This document shows, in pieces, positions 40,476 through 49,182 of a DNA stretch of 64,000 nt. Below the pieces are notes generated by a model. That model had not been told where the DNA came from and did no database searches. It saw nothing but the letters and a program-made list of their open reading frames with translations. The position numbers and the translations under genes were made by a program. The stretch lies in NCBI RefSeq assembly GCF_030544485.1, contig NZ_CP130610.1:1860001-1924000 (forward strand), given 5' to 3'. This DNA comes from Halomonas sp. HAL1. Its GTDB lineage: Bacteria > Pseudomonadota > Gammaproteobacteria > Pseudomonadales > Halomonadaceae. Every line of letters begins with the position of its first letter. The stretch's first letter is position 1.

Positions 40476-40851
40476 TATCTGGCCTCTCATGCGTGAATCG
40501 TACAGGTCGTGCTTATCTCGCCTGTAGTGCACTCTCCCAGTGCGTTAGTGTTGGTAACCTAGCTGAGCTGAAGAGCAAATGTTCAGCGTTTAGATAAGAG
40601 TTGAATCTCTGTTCAGGTTACTTGTTGCTACGTTGATGCTAAGCATCAATTTTTGAGTTATCGCTGACTGTGGCGTATTTGATAAAATGTTTGTCACCAT
40701 CGATTGCCTAATGATGTTGCCTTTATGCTGGCAACAGGGTGGCAAAGGCAAGTTTGCTCGTTATCTTTACGCGTTTGTGCACAGTTTTTGCAAAAAATGC
40801 TACGTTTGTAGCCATGTCGACCATTTCAAGTAAGGTGTAAATGAAACATCG
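40476..40851. other. 376-bp intergenic region between araC-type gene and MvaT-like gene
   Basis: It is divergent and should hold both promoters. The last 200 bases are AT-rich with many TTTG/TTGC stretches. TAAGGTG at 40831 is a candidate ribosome site for a four-codon ATG frame at 40842 that ends just inside the next gene. I see no RNA gene, repeat or clear promoter. Confidence 0.4.
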
Positions 40852-41196
40852 ATGAAATATCAAAAGGTTCAAAAGCCGGTAGATGAGCGTGAGAAGCTGC
40901 GTAAATTCCGTGAATTAGACGATGCCTTTGCGCAGGCGTTACGTCAGTTAGACGATCCTGAAAGCGATTTTGATATACCGACGGGGCCGCCGGTAAGGTC
41001 GCTTGCGGCATTGGAGCAAGATGATGTAGAAGCCAAGCAGAAGGAACAACAACAAGAGCAGGAGCGTGTGTTCAAACAGCGCTTTGAAGCTTTGCTGAAT
41101 GAGTATGGTATTGACCATGGCGATCTGGCCGAACTGGTCGAAACACTGCTTGGCTATGGGTTATGGCCGCAGGATCAAGTGCCAAGTAGGGATTAG
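40852..41196 (+). CDS. Small coiled-coil protein resembling the oligomerisation half of MvaT
   Basis: A 114-residue protein of unknown function. It is strongly charged, with a Gln/Glu/Lys coiled coil (about 60-78). The end, ERVFKQRFEALLNEYGIDHG then DLAELVETLL, aligns by eye with MvaT FKAKLEALMTEFGKRPSDVIALL. It lacks the basic linker and the GGNHK DNA-binding motif. It could be a truncated H-NS-type partner that binds and modulates MvaT, as H-NST does for H-NS; this is inference. A four-codon ATG frame ends immediately before or over the start. The IS630 element lies 24 bases downstream. Confidence 0.6.
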   Translation: MKYQKVQKPVDEREKLRKFRELDDAFAQALRQLDDPESDFDIPTGPPVRSLAALEQDDVEAKQKEQQQEQERVFKQRFEALLNEYGIDHGDLAELVETLLGYGLWPQDQVPSRD

Positions 41197-41221
41197 TGCT
41201 AGGTAGTTAGCACCTCTACTA

Positions 41222-42303
41222 AGTGATTCTGCATAAATTATCGCGTATAAAGAACAAAGATCCATCAGAGTAAAATACAGAACCATGTCTCGGCGCTTAC
41301 GTTTCGTTTCTTTAACACCTGACCAGCAACGTATCTTAAATGAAGCCTACCAGTACGGCGAAAAGAGAGCACTACGTCGTCGGGCCCACGCCATTCTGCT
41401 CAACCACAAGGGCCATACGATTAACCAGATTCGCGATATTATTGGGGTTAAGCGCGATACGGTATCGACTTGGTTATCCCAATGGGAAGCAGACGGTATT
41501 GAAGGTCTTCAAGACAAGCCTCGCGAAGGACGCCCGCACCTTCTCAGCGAGAGCGATCTTGCTGTGTTAGAACAACTGGTTGAAGAGTATCCCCATCAAT
41601 TGCCTGTCCTCCATGCCAAGTTTCAGGAGCAGACAGGTAACGTCGTCAGCCAGGACACGTTGCGGCGCGCGTTAAAAAAAGGCTATAGCTGTAAGCGGAT
41701 ACGCCGCTCATTGAGGGCACATCGTGACGAAGCGGATTTCCGCCATACGCAAGAGATAATCAATGTATTGAAGGAGTGGGAAGATGATGGTGAGTGCGAT
41801 CTCTATTTCTTTGATGAAGCCGGTTTCTCGCAATCATCGTCACTTCCTTATGCATGGAGCCCGATAGCCAAGCCCTGGGAAGTCACGGCCTACCCACACA
41901 GCAAACGGCTGAATGTACTGGGCTTTCTCACCAGAAAAGGTGAGTTTTTTCACCATATGACCACCGACTCAGTGACCACTGAAACCGTTATAGAAGCCTT
42001 TGATCAGTTTGCGGCACATAAAGACCCTGACGCATTCGCCGTCGTGATACTGGATAATGCCAGGATGCACCGTTCCAAGGCGTTCCAGCGCAAACTTATT
42101 GATTGGATGGCACATCGCATTCACCTGGTCTACTTGTCGCCATATTCGCCGGAGCTGAATCTGATCGAAATCCTTTGGCGCGAAATCAAATACCGGTGGC
42201 TACCGTTAACAGCCTACAGTTCGTTCGATAAGCTTTGTGAAGCGGTCAAAAAAGTATGTAATGGTTACGGCACTGATTACTCAATAACTTTTGCATAACC
42301 ACT
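41222..42303 (+). mobile_element. IS630-family insertion sequence
   Basis: The ends form imperfect inverted repeats of about 25 bp: left AGTGATTCTGCATAAATTAT and the reverse complement of the right end AGTGGTTATGCAAAAGTTAT. TA flanks both sides (41220-41221 and 42304-42305), the TA target duplication characteristic of IS630/Tc1. The single transposase gene is intact, and its stop codon lies inside the right repeat. The element is about 1.08 kb. Confidence 0.85.
41285..42298 (+). CDS. IS630-family transposase
   Basis: A 337-residue DDE enzyme. The N-terminal HTH_29 region reads INQIRDIIGVKRDTVSTWLS. The DDE_3 triad is in LYFFDEAGFSQ, VILDNARMH and PELNLIEILWREIKY. It is one uninterrupted frame, so it does not need the frameshift seen in some relatives. 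No ribosome site is evident before the start. Confidence 0.92.
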   Translation: MSRRLRFVSLTPDQQRILNEAYQYGEKRALRRRAHAILLNHKGHTINQIRDIIGVKRDTVSTWLSQWEADGIEGLQDKPREGRPHLLSESDLAVLEQLVEEYPHQLPVLHAKFQEQTGNVVSQDTLRRALKKGYSCKRIRRSLRAHRDEADFRHTQEIINVLKEWEDDGECDLYFFDEAGFSQSSSLPYAWSPIAKPWEVTAYPHSKRLNVLGFLTRKGEFFHHMTTDSVTTETVIEAFDQFAAHKDPDAFAVVILDNARMHRSKAFQRKLIDWMAHRIHLVYLSPYSPELNLIEILWREIKYRWLPLTAYSSFDKLCEAVKKVCNGYGTDYSITFA

Positions 42304-42324
42304 TATATCCTACGTGTGGTATTG

Positions 42325-43212
42325 CTAACGGTAGCGGTAAACGCGCAAACTCGGCAGAAATACATCTGGCTCAAGCTTTTCATCGCGCCGCCGTGCCCGT
42401 GTGCGGGTGGTGGGGGGCTGTAAAGCGGGCAGGTTTATGTGTGGCAGTCGCTGGTTATTGTCTGGTACGAAGATAGGCATGGCCGCATTCAGCGCCCGCC
42501 TTGTATGGCCATCATCGAGTGGTTCGGTAAAAAATAGATTTGCCCGCATAAGGGGAGCCTGGGTTTGCACCTGGGCGAGCACTTCGCCGCTTGGGATGCC
42601 GGCTAGTTTGCGAAGCTGAATACGGATATGCGCTGCATCGGTATCAAGCTTTAAAAGCTTTTGCTCAGCCTCTTGAACGGTCAGCCGCTTTATGGAACGA
42701 CCACTGCTATACCACGCAAAGCGAACCCGTGAAACGGGGGCTTGTGCGATGGGCAGTTGACGCCAACTCTGCTTAAGATGCAGACGAGCAAGCCCATTGC
42801 GCCGTAACGCTTCATCAATGTAAGGATGGCGTTGCGGCAGGCGGCTTTTGGCGTCGCTCAAGGTTTGGGGAAAAGCCTGTTTAATATGCTGCAGCAGCTC
42901 AGCAAAACTTTTTTTAGCTTGATTAACGGCGTCTACCGCTGCCAGTAATTCATCATTAGCAGCCACAATGGCAATGTAGTTGCGCGTCTCGCGACCATCC
43001 TGATCTTGTTCATGCCACATATCGAAAAGCGCTTCGCGTAGCCAGTGGCGAGCGGGTGTTGCTTGATGAAAGACCCACGATGCCGGTTGTTGGCGTTCAA
43101 AAAGCGAAACAGCGGTCTCAAGCGTGTCAATTAAAGTGTCAAACTGCTGCTCCAGCTGAAGCAGCAGATGATAGGCCGAAGGCGATGGTTGATAAGGCAT
43201 TGTGGTAGCCAT
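42325..43212 (-). CDS. tus: Tus-like DNA replication terminus site-binding protein
   Basis: A 295-residue basic protein. Its second half aligns by eye with E. coli Tus: VSRVRFAWYSSGRSIKRL against the Tus LRFGWANKHIIKNL, a helical QEAEQKLLKL, and a closing LPSLRVYRYR against IPRLHLYV. Tus binds Ter sites and stops replication forks from one side. The assignment rests on these remembered patterns and is moderate; ZapD, which often lies between coaE and yacG, does not fit. It follows yacG in the pilBCD-coaE-yacG string. No Ter site is found near its start. Confidence 0.6.
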   Translation of the reverse strand: MATTMPYQPSPSAYHLLLQLEQQFDTLIDTLETAVSLFERQQPASWVFHQATPARHWLREALFDMWHEQDQDGRETRNYIAIVAANDELLAAVDAVNQAKKSFAELLQHIKQAFPQTLSDAKSRLPQRHPYIDEALRRNGLARLHLKQSWRQLPIAQAPVSRVRFAWYSSGRSIKRLTVQEAEQKLLKLDTDAAHIRIQLRKLAGIPSGEVLAQVQTQAPLMRANLFFTEPLDDGHTRRALNAAMPIFVPDNNQRLPHINLPALQPPTTRTRARRRDEKLEPDVFLPSLRVYRYR

Positions 43213-43251
43213 GTGGATTGCGGGGCTTAAAACGTCGATTGCTCGGGCGCG

Positions 43252-43485
43252 TTAGGAGAGCGGCGCATCCTTATCAGCTTGTGCCAACAGTGTCTCTATA
43301 TCAGCTTCATCCATCGCCGATTCGCCCGATATGCGGTGCGACTCATCGGCCCAGGCACCTAGATCTAACAGTTGGCAGCGTTTGCTGCAGAAAGGGCGAT
43401 AGGTGCTCTCAGGCAGCCAAGGCACACGCTTAGCGCACTGAGGGCAACTAACTTCAAGCGGGGAATCGTTTGCAGGGCGAACCAT
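43252..43485 (-). CDS. yacG: DNA gyrase inhibitor YacG
   Basis: A 77-residue zinc protein with CPQC near residue 14 and CSKRC near 33, followed by [13 protein letters not shown]. YacG binds GyrB and blocks its DNA binding. The gene follows coaE, as in many gammaproteobacteria. Confidence 0.92.
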   Translation of the reverse strand: MVRPANDSPLEVSCPQCAKRVPWLPESTYRPFCSKRCQLLDLGAWADESHRISGESAMDEADIETLLAQADKDAPLS

Positions 43486-43518
43486 AAAAACTCCAATTAC
43501 GTTAACAGGGGCGATATC

Positions 43519-44121
43519 TCAGTCGTTAAGCAGTTGACGGTAGCGTTGATCCAGCCGCACCACTTGCTCCATCATGCTGAGGTGGTCACCGCTGTTATCT
43601 ATCACGTCATCTGCCTGTGCTAGCCGCTGTTCGCGGGAAAGCTGGGCGGCGAGAATAGCATGCACTTGGCTTTCGCTCACCCCATCACGTTGCTGGGTTC
43701 TCGATAATTGTAGCGCTTGTGGTACATCGACCACGACCGCTCGGTTGACCAGCGCATTTTGGCCCGACTCAAATAGCAGCGGTGATACCAGCAGCACATA
43801 AGGCGCGCCTTGTGTTTTAAGCTGCGCTAAGTGCTGCAATAGACTTTCTCTTATTTTGGGGTGTGTGACTGATTCTAACCACCGCCGCTGCTCTGGGTCT
43901 TTAAAAATAATAGCGCGTAGGGCCGCGCGATTAAGCGTGCCATCCTGATGGATGACCTGGTCACCGAAGCGGTTTTTAATGGCTAATAGTGCCGGTTCGC
44001 CAGGTAGAACGATTTCTCTGGCGACATCGTCAGCATCGACCGAGGCAGCGCCGAGCGTTTCAAAGGCGCGCGCAACCGTCGATTTGCCCGACCCAATGCC
44101 ACCGGTTAATCCGATAATCAT
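43519..44121 (-). CDS. coaE: Dephospho-CoA kinase
   Basis: It makes CoA by phosphorylating the ribose 3'-OH of dephospho-CoA. The 200-residue protein has P-loop IIGLTGGIGSGKST, VDADDVAREIV for the CoA ligand and VTHPKIRESLL. I chose ATG 44121 with GTGAGG upstream; a GTG at 44133 is also in frame. Confidence 0.95.
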   Translation of the reverse strand: MIIGLTGGIGSGKSTVARAFETLGAASVDADDVAREIVLPGEPALLAIKNRFGDQVIHQDGTLNRAALRAIIFKDPEQRRWLESVTHPKIRESLLQHLAQLKTQGAPYVLLVSPLLFESGQNALVNRAVVVDVPQALQLSRTQQRDGVSESQVHAILAAQLSREQRLAQADDVIDNSGDHLSMMEQVVRLDQRYRQLLND

Positions 44122-44134
44122 CTGCTGCCTCACT

Positions 44135-44215
44135 TAGCTCAGTTTTCAATAACCCAAATGCACTAGCTCAGTTTTAATAGCCCAAATTTAATAACCCAGC
44201 TTTAATAACCAAAAT
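44135..44215. repeat. Degenerate AT-rich direct repeats between pilD and coaE
   Basis: TAGCTCAGTTTTcAATAaCCCAAAT and TAGCTCAGTTTTAATAgCCCAAAT are followed by TTAATAACCCAGCTTTAATAACC: two good copies and decayed ones, each about 22-26 bases. They lie in the short intergenic gap inside a minus-strand operon. The role is unknown. Confidence 0.6.
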
Positions 44216-44230
44216 AACAATCGTTAAACG

Positions 44231-45076
44231 TTAACTAAGCAGGCTGAGATACAGCGCCATTAGCTCATCGCCAACTAATAACGCTACCCAACCAGCGAGG
44301 GCAAGAAAAGGCCCAAAGGGTAATGGTTTGCCACGTAAGCGAGGCGCGCAGGCCTGCGCAGTTAAACCAACCACCGCGCCAAGCCCTGCGGAAAGTATCA
44401 AGATAAGTGGTAAAAAGTTCCAGCCTAGCCAGGCGCCCAATGCTGCCAGCAGCTTAAAGTCGCCAAAGCCCATGCCCTCTTTACCGGTGACGAGTTTGAA
44501 CAGCCAATAAAAACTCCATAGAGAAAGATAGCCCACCATCACGCCGATAACGGCATCGGAGAGCATAAACGGCTGGAAGAGTAGCTGAAAAAGTAAGCCT
44601 GCCCATAGCAGCGGGAGCGTAATAACATCCGGCAATAACTGGGTACGAAAATCGATCACGGCGAGTGCTAACAGCATCAAGCAGGCGCCGTAAATAAACA
44701 ACGACTCTGCAGTGAGGCCATGGAGTGCCACTACCGCCAAGGCCAGTAGGCCACCGGCCATTTCCACCAGCGGATATTGAACGCTGATGCTCGTTTGACA
44801 CCCTGCACACCGCCCGCGGCGTTTAATCCAGCCAATCAGCGGCAGGTTATCGTGCCAGGCAATCGGGGTTTCACAGCGGGGGCACAGGGAGCCTGGTGTG
44901 GCTAAATTGAAGCGTGGCGAGTGTTCCTCATCCAGTTCAAGCGCTGCACGCGCCTCACGCCGCCAATGGCGCATCAGCATGACCGGTAGGCGCGTGATAA
45001 CAACATTAAGAAAACTGCCTAAGCACAGCCCAACCAATAAAGCCATGAGCCATACAATCAGGGGAGGGTAATGCAT
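44231..45076 (-). CDS. pilD: Type IV prepilin peptidase / N-methylase
   Basis: An inner-membrane aspartic peptidase that cleaves prepilins after the Gly and methylates the new N-terminus. The 281-residue protein has GSFLNVVITRLP, a zinc-type Cys set CPRCETPIAWHDNLP ... RGRCAGC, catalytic Asp in VIDFRTQLLPD and in GMGFGDFKLLAALG. About eight membrane helices follow. It serves PilA and any type II secretion pseudopilins. Confidence 0.96.
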   Translation of the reverse strand: MHYPPLIVWLMALLVGLCLGSFLNVVITRLPVMLMRHWRREARAALELDEEHSPRFNLATPGSLCPRCETPIAWHDNLPLIGWIKRRGRCAGCQTSISVQYPLVEMAGGLLALAVVALHGLTAESLFIYGACLMLLALAVIDFRTQLLPDVITLPLLWAGLLFQLLFQPFMLSDAVIGVMVGYLSLWSFYWLFKLVTGKEGMGFGDFKLLAALGAWLGWNFLPLILILSAGLGAVVGLTAQACAPRLRGKPLPFGPFLALAGWVALLVGDELMALYLSLLS

Positions 45077-45152
45077 GAATGTCCCTATACGAGTGGGTTA
45101 GTTTGAATGGGTGGGTTGCCGGTGTAAGGCATTTTAGAAGGCCGCGCCTAAG

Positions 45153-46382
45153 TTAGAGAGCCGAGCCTAAGCTGAAAATTGGCAAGTATATAGACACAAC
45201 GACGCCGCCCACCAGTACGCCCAGTACGACGATAATAATCGGCTCCATTAGGGAGGTGAGGGCGTCGACTTTATTGTCGACTTCTTCTTCGTAATAATCA
45301 GCGACGCGGTTCAACATCGCATCCAGCGCCCCCGACTCTTCACCGATGCTCACCATTTGAATTGCCAGGGGAGGAAAGCGGTTGGTCATGCGCATGGCAA
45401 AGTGTAGCTGCTGCCCGGTCGCAACATCTTTACGGGTTTGTATCACGGCGCGTTCATAAACTTTATTGCCCACGGCCCCAGAGGCGGTCTCTAAACCTTC
45501 CATCAAGGGTACGCCGGAAGCAAAGGTCGTGGCTAAGGTGCGCGCAAAACGGGCAAGGGCGGATTTATGCATAATGTCGCCGATCACCGGTAAGCGAAGC
45601 ACCAAAACGTCCATGCCATAAGCAATTTTGGGTGAGCGTTGAACGCTTATTTTGATGGCCAGCACCGTGGCCACCAGGCTACCCAGGGCCACAAGCCAAT
45701 AGCGCTGAGCAAGCTCGGATAAGTTAACGGTCATTTGAGTCAGGGCGGGAAGCTCCGCATCAAAATTACTAAACATGCTTTCAAACTGAGGGACGACTTT
45801 AATCAGCAGCAGCAGGGTGACTGACATCCCGACGATCATCACGGCACTAGGGTACCAAAGGGCTTTCTTAACGCGCGATTTTAGCGATTCCACTTTCTCT
45901 TTGTAACTCGCGACACGGTCTAGCATCTGATCCAGCGCACCAGCTTGTTCGCCAGCATCGATGAGGTTAACAAACAATTGATCAAAATGTTTTGGGTGAC
46001 GGCGTAACGCATCAGAAAAACTTGAGCCCGATGAAACATCGCTTCTCATCTGCTCTACCAACATCGCCATGGCGGGCTTTTTCAGACTTTCGCCAACGAC
46101 TTGGAAAGCCTGTAACAAAGGAATGCCGGCGCGAATCATGGTCGCCATTTGGCGCGCAAAAACCATCACGTCGGTAGGCTTAATACGGCCTGCGCCGCTG
46201 AGGCTGTTTATTTTGCGAATGCGCTTAACATTGATGCTTTGCCCCGCCAGTTCAGCCGTTACCTCCGCTTTACTACGGCCAAGGGTTTCGCCGCTCAGTG
46301 TTCTGTCTTGAGGGCCTTTACCCGCCCATTTCCAACGGTAAAGTTGAAGAGATGGGCGACGCCCACGCCGAGCGTTTGCCAT
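45153..46382 (-). CDS. pilC: Type IV pilus inner-membrane platform protein
   Basis: A 409-residue protein with two T2SF domains, each ending in a membrane helix. Typical segments are FARQMATMIRAGIPLLQAFQ, LVNLIDAGEQAGALD and MVSIGEESGALDAMLNRVAD. It anchors the pilus motor. It is separated by four bases from pilB. Confidence 0.95.
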   Translation of the reverse strand: MANARRGRRPSLQLYRWKWAGKGPQDRTLSGETLGRSKAEVTAELAGQSINVKRIRKINSLSGAGRIKPTDVMVFARQMATMIRAGIPLLQAFQVVGESLKKPAMAMLVEQMRSDVSSGSSFSDALRRHPKHFDQLFVNLIDAGEQAGALDQMLDRVASYKEKVESLKSRVKKALWYPSAVMIVGMSVTLLLLIKVVPQFESMFSNFDAELPALTQMTVNLSELAQRYWLVALGSLVATVLAIKISVQRSPKIAYGMDVLVLRLPVIGDIMHKSALARFARTLATTFASGVPLMEGLETASGAVGNKVYERAVIQTRKDVATGQQLHFAMRMTNRFPPLAIQMVSIGEESGALDAMLNRVADYYEEEVDNKVDALTSLMEPIIIVVLGVLVGGVVVSIYLPIFSLGSAL

Positions 46383-46385
46383 TGC

Positions 46386-48158
46386 TTACTCCTTACTAAC
46401 GCGGTTAATTTCTTCAAGGCTGGTAATCCCCCGCATGACTTTTAATAAACCGCTCTGGTGCAAACTGGGGTAGCCTTCGCGGCGCGCCTGCTGATCGATA
46501 TCCATCGCGTTGGCGTTGCTCATAATTAATTGGCGCATGGCTTCCGTAATGGGAACGACCTCATAAATACCCACGCGACCTTTATAGCCATGCGTGCAGT
46601 GCTTACAACCTACCGGCTTGAAAATAGTGGCCTGTTGGATTTCTTCATCGCTAAAGCCCTCTTTGCGCAGTGCCTCGTGGGGGATAACAATCGGCTCCTT
46701 GCAGCGTGGGCAGAGTTTGCGCGTTAAGCGTTGGGCAATAATCAGGCTAACGGCGCTGGCGATGTTAAACGAAGTAACCCCCATGTTCGCCAGCCGCGTG
46801 AGCGTTTCGGCAGCTGAGTTAGTGTGCACGGTAGAAAGCACCAAGTGGCCTGTCTGGGAGGCTTTAACGGCAATGTCAGCGGTTTCTAAATCACGAATTT
46901 CACCCACCATCACCACATCCGGGTCTTGGCGCAGAAATGCCCGTAGCGCACTAGCAAAATCAAGCCCAATTTTAGGCAACACATTGACCTGATTAATACC
47001 GGCTACTTTAATCTCAACCGGATCTTCCGCCGTGCAAATATTGCGCTCCACTTTATTGAGAATATTAATGCCGGTATACAGCGAGACGGTTTTGCCACTG
47101 CCAGTGGGGCCCGACACCAATATCATCCCCTGGGGCTGGTTGAGGGCACGTTCATAAAAGTGACGTTGGTCATCAGTAAAGCCTAATTGCTCGATGCCGA
47201 GTTGGGTCGCGGAAGGGTCGAGAATACGCAATACCAATTTTTCGCCATACACCGTGGGCAAGGAGTTGACCCGAAAATCGAGCGAGCGCGTACGCGATAA
47301 TTTAAGTTTTATGGCCCCGTCTTGGGGTAAGCGCCGCTCAGAAATATCCAGCCGCGCCATAATTTTCAAGCGGGCGGCAACACGGTTACGCATCCCTAAG
47401 GGAGGGCGTGCGACCTCAATTAAGATGCCGTCAATACGAAAACGTATACGATACTGCGTTTCGTAAGGCTCGAAATGAATGTCGGACGCGCCACGGCGAA
47501 TCGCATCTAATAAAATCTTATTAACAAACTTGACGATGGGGCCATCATCACTGTTTTGAGGTGCTTCTTCCAAAGGCACTTCACTGTCTTCGGCAACACT
47601 CAGCGTTGATAACTCATCATCGAGGTCATTAAACTCGTCCAGCATGCCACGTTCGCTTTGCGTTAATGCTAAATAGCTACTCAGCGTGGTGGCTAGCTGG
47701 TCCATCGGGGCTAATATCCCTTCAATGCTAAGCCCGGTGGCAAACTGTAACTCATCAAGCTGGGTAAGCGTGGCGGGGTAAGGCACGGCCACGGTTAAAC
47801 GGTGCCCATGACGTGCCAGAGGCACCACATTTAAGCTTTGCAGAATCCTCACTGGGTAGTCAGTAACAGGAGGCAGCGAGCTAATACGAACGGCTTCTAA
47901 ATTGATAACCGGCAGCCCGTACTCGTACCCCGCGGCAACCGCCGCGGCAGTGGGGGGCACAAGCCCGCTTTCAACCACGTGCTCTAATAGTGAAATATCA
48001 TTTTCCACGGCGGCGCTAGCGGCCGCCGCAGCCTGCGTTTCGGTTAGCAAGCCGTGCTTGATTAAACGCTGGGCAATACCGCGCTGCCCGCCCCGTGCAG
48101 CGGCGTGGCTTAGGGTTGACTCATAACTTAAGGTTGATTCGGTAGTCGCTTGGCTCAT
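46386..48158 (-). CDS. pilB: Type IV pilus assembly ATPase
   Basis: The extension motor. The 590-residue protein has an N-terminal MshEN-like domain (about 22-170), Walker A GPTGSGKTVSLY (about 350-361), Asp-box TAEDPVEIKVAG, Walker B DPDVVMVGEIRD and His-box TGHLVLSTVHTN. A tetra-Cys zinc site CPRCKEP ... CKHCTHGYKG lies near the end. MshEN domains can bind cyclic-di-GMP, so the upstream diguanylate cyclase genes may bear on it; that is inference. It is divergent from pilA. Confidence 0.96.
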   Translation of the reverse strand: MSQATTESTLSYESTLSHAAARGGQRGIAQRLIKHGLLTETQAAAAASAAVENDISLLEHVVESGLVPPTAAAVAAGYEYGLPVINLEAVRISSLPPVTDYPVRILQSLNVVPLARHGHRLTVAVPYPATLTQLDELQFATGLSIEGILAPMDQLATTLSSYLALTQSERGMLDEFNDLDDELSTLSVAEDSEVPLEEAPQNSDDGPIVKFVNKILLDAIRRGASDIHFEPYETQYRIRFRIDGILIEVARPPLGMRNRVAARLKIMARLDISERRLPQDGAIKLKLSRTRSLDFRVNSLPTVYGEKLVLRILDPSATQLGIEQLGFTDDQRHFYERALNQPQGMILVSGPTGSGKTVSLYTGINILNKVERNICTAEDPVEIKVAGINQVNVLPKIGLDFASALRAFLRQDPDVVMVGEIRDLETADIAVKASQTGHLVLSTVHTNSAAETLTRLANMGVTSFNIASAVSLIIAQRLTRKLCPRCKEPIVIPHEALRKEGFSDEEIQQATIFKPVGCKHCTHGYKGRVGIYEVVPITEAMRQLIMSNANAMDIDQQARREGYPSLHQSGLLKVMRGITSLEEINRVSKE

Positions 48159-48539
48159 CGGACGCTCGCCTGGGTTCCCACAATGCGGCTCACTTTTACC
48201 ACAGTTAGTCGCTGAGGACAGTAGTGATAACGTAATGAGACGGTAACCCTAAAGTGGCAGGGCGCTGGTTGATTTTGGGATGAGAGTGGAATGAGAGCGG
48301 AATGAGATTGTAATGAAAGGAGAATGAGAGTGGGTTGAGAAGAGGTTGAGAGTAGGTTGAAAACAGGTTGACAAAAGTAGTCATCAATTGATTGAAAACT
48401 AGTCAAACGTAAGTTAGTGTGGTATTTGTAACGCCAGAAATTGAAAAAGCTTGAAAAGAGCTGGAAAACCTTCATCCCGATGGTGTTTCACCTAAAAAAA
48501 CGCATCCTTTCTATACCGGCTATATAGGGAACAAACGAC
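48159..48539. other. pilB-pilA divergent intergenic region
   Basis: A 381-bp region that should carry both promoters and holds the phased 11-bp array (48267-48376). Between the array and pilA the sequence is AT-rich with TTGAAAAAG/TTGAAAAGAG runs. I could not find a convincing sigma-54 (GG-N10-GC) site for pilA. Confidence 0.5.
48267..48376 (+). repeat. Ten phased 11-bp direct repeats upstream of pilA
   Basis: The core TGA starts at 48270, 48281, 48292, 48303, 48314, 48325, 48336, 48347, 48358 and 48369: ten copies at exactly 11-base steps. The consensus is about G(G/A)(A/T)TGAGAGTG, with the outer units less conserved. The period is close to one helical turn, so all cores face the same side of the DNA. 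Confidence 0.85.
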
Positions 48540-48947
48540 ATGCTGAGCACTTTCCAACCGATAACTCGCAACACCAAACAAGGCGGTTTTACGCTGATTG
48601 AGCTACTGATCGTTGTGGCGATCATTGGCGTTTTGGCGGCAGTGGCTATCCCGCAGTATGGAAATTACGTTGATCGCTCCAATGCAACAGCAGCATTCCA
48701 AGAGGCTTCATCTTTCAAAACTCCTGTTGAGGCAGCTGTCTTGGACGGCGACGTAGATGGCTTTGCTACGCTTGCATCAAGTGCTCCTGATGTTGCAATT
48801 GAAGGTGACTTAAGTGCAGATCCCGTCGTTGACATCTCAATTACATCAGAGAAAAATGGTGACTCTGTAGTTATTGAAAGAAATAGTGAAGGAGTGTGGT
48901 CTTGTACGAATACTTTTGATCATGATTTAGAAGAATGTGGTGATTGA
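48540..48947 (+). CDS. pilA: Type IV major pilin
   Basis: A 135-residue prepilin with a 16-residue leader ending QGG, cleaved before [20 protein letters not shown], with the Glu5 of mature pilins. The short C-terminal D-region holds two Cys ([13 protein letters not shown]), which should form the usual loop. The globular part is acidic (Asp/Glu-rich), consistent with a halophilic host. It is flanked by pilB upstream on the other strand and a strong terminator downstream. Confidence 0.93.
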   Translation: MLSTFQPITRNTKQGGFTLIELLIVVAIIGVLAAVAIPQYGNYVDRSNATAAFQEASSFKTPVEAAVLDGDVDGFATLASSAPDVAIEGDLSADPVVDISITSEKNGDSVVIERNSEGVWSCTNTFDHDLEECGD

Positions 48948-49016
48948 GTTTGGCATCCGTTATTTTTTATTAAAGACAATCTAGGTAGCTCCCGTTTAGT
49001 ACTTAGTCTGAAGCTT

Positions 49017-49049
49017 AAGCGGCCAGCAGAAATGCTGGCCGCTTCTTTT
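49017..49049 (+). terminator. pilA terminator
   Basis: A 12-bp stem AAGCGGCCAGCA / TGCTGGCCGCTT with a GAAA tetraloop, followed by CTTTT. Confidence 0.85.
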
Positions 49050-49182
49050 GTCTGCTCACTGGGTTGGTCAGCAGCTTAATAAACGCAAAATACTGGTCCA
49101 GTAGTTGCCATTTGAACACTCCTCCCTTCCTAAGCATTTATTCTTTACACTGCAAGCTCTTACCCAAAGCGAGTTGCTTATT

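Noticed and set aside
42325..43212. Reading the gene next to yacG as zapD
   Set aside because: ZapD often lies between coaE and yacG, but this gene is on the far side of yacG and its sequence fits Tus segments, not ZapD.
48267..48376. CRISPR array
   Set aside because: Units are 11 bp with no spacers; a CRISPR needs longer repeats and unique spacers. No cas genes are present in the window.
48155..48475. A minus-strand frame over the pilB-pilA gap
   Set aside because: It translates the 11-bp repeats into low-complexity Ser/Leu sequence and runs into pilB; it is noncoding.
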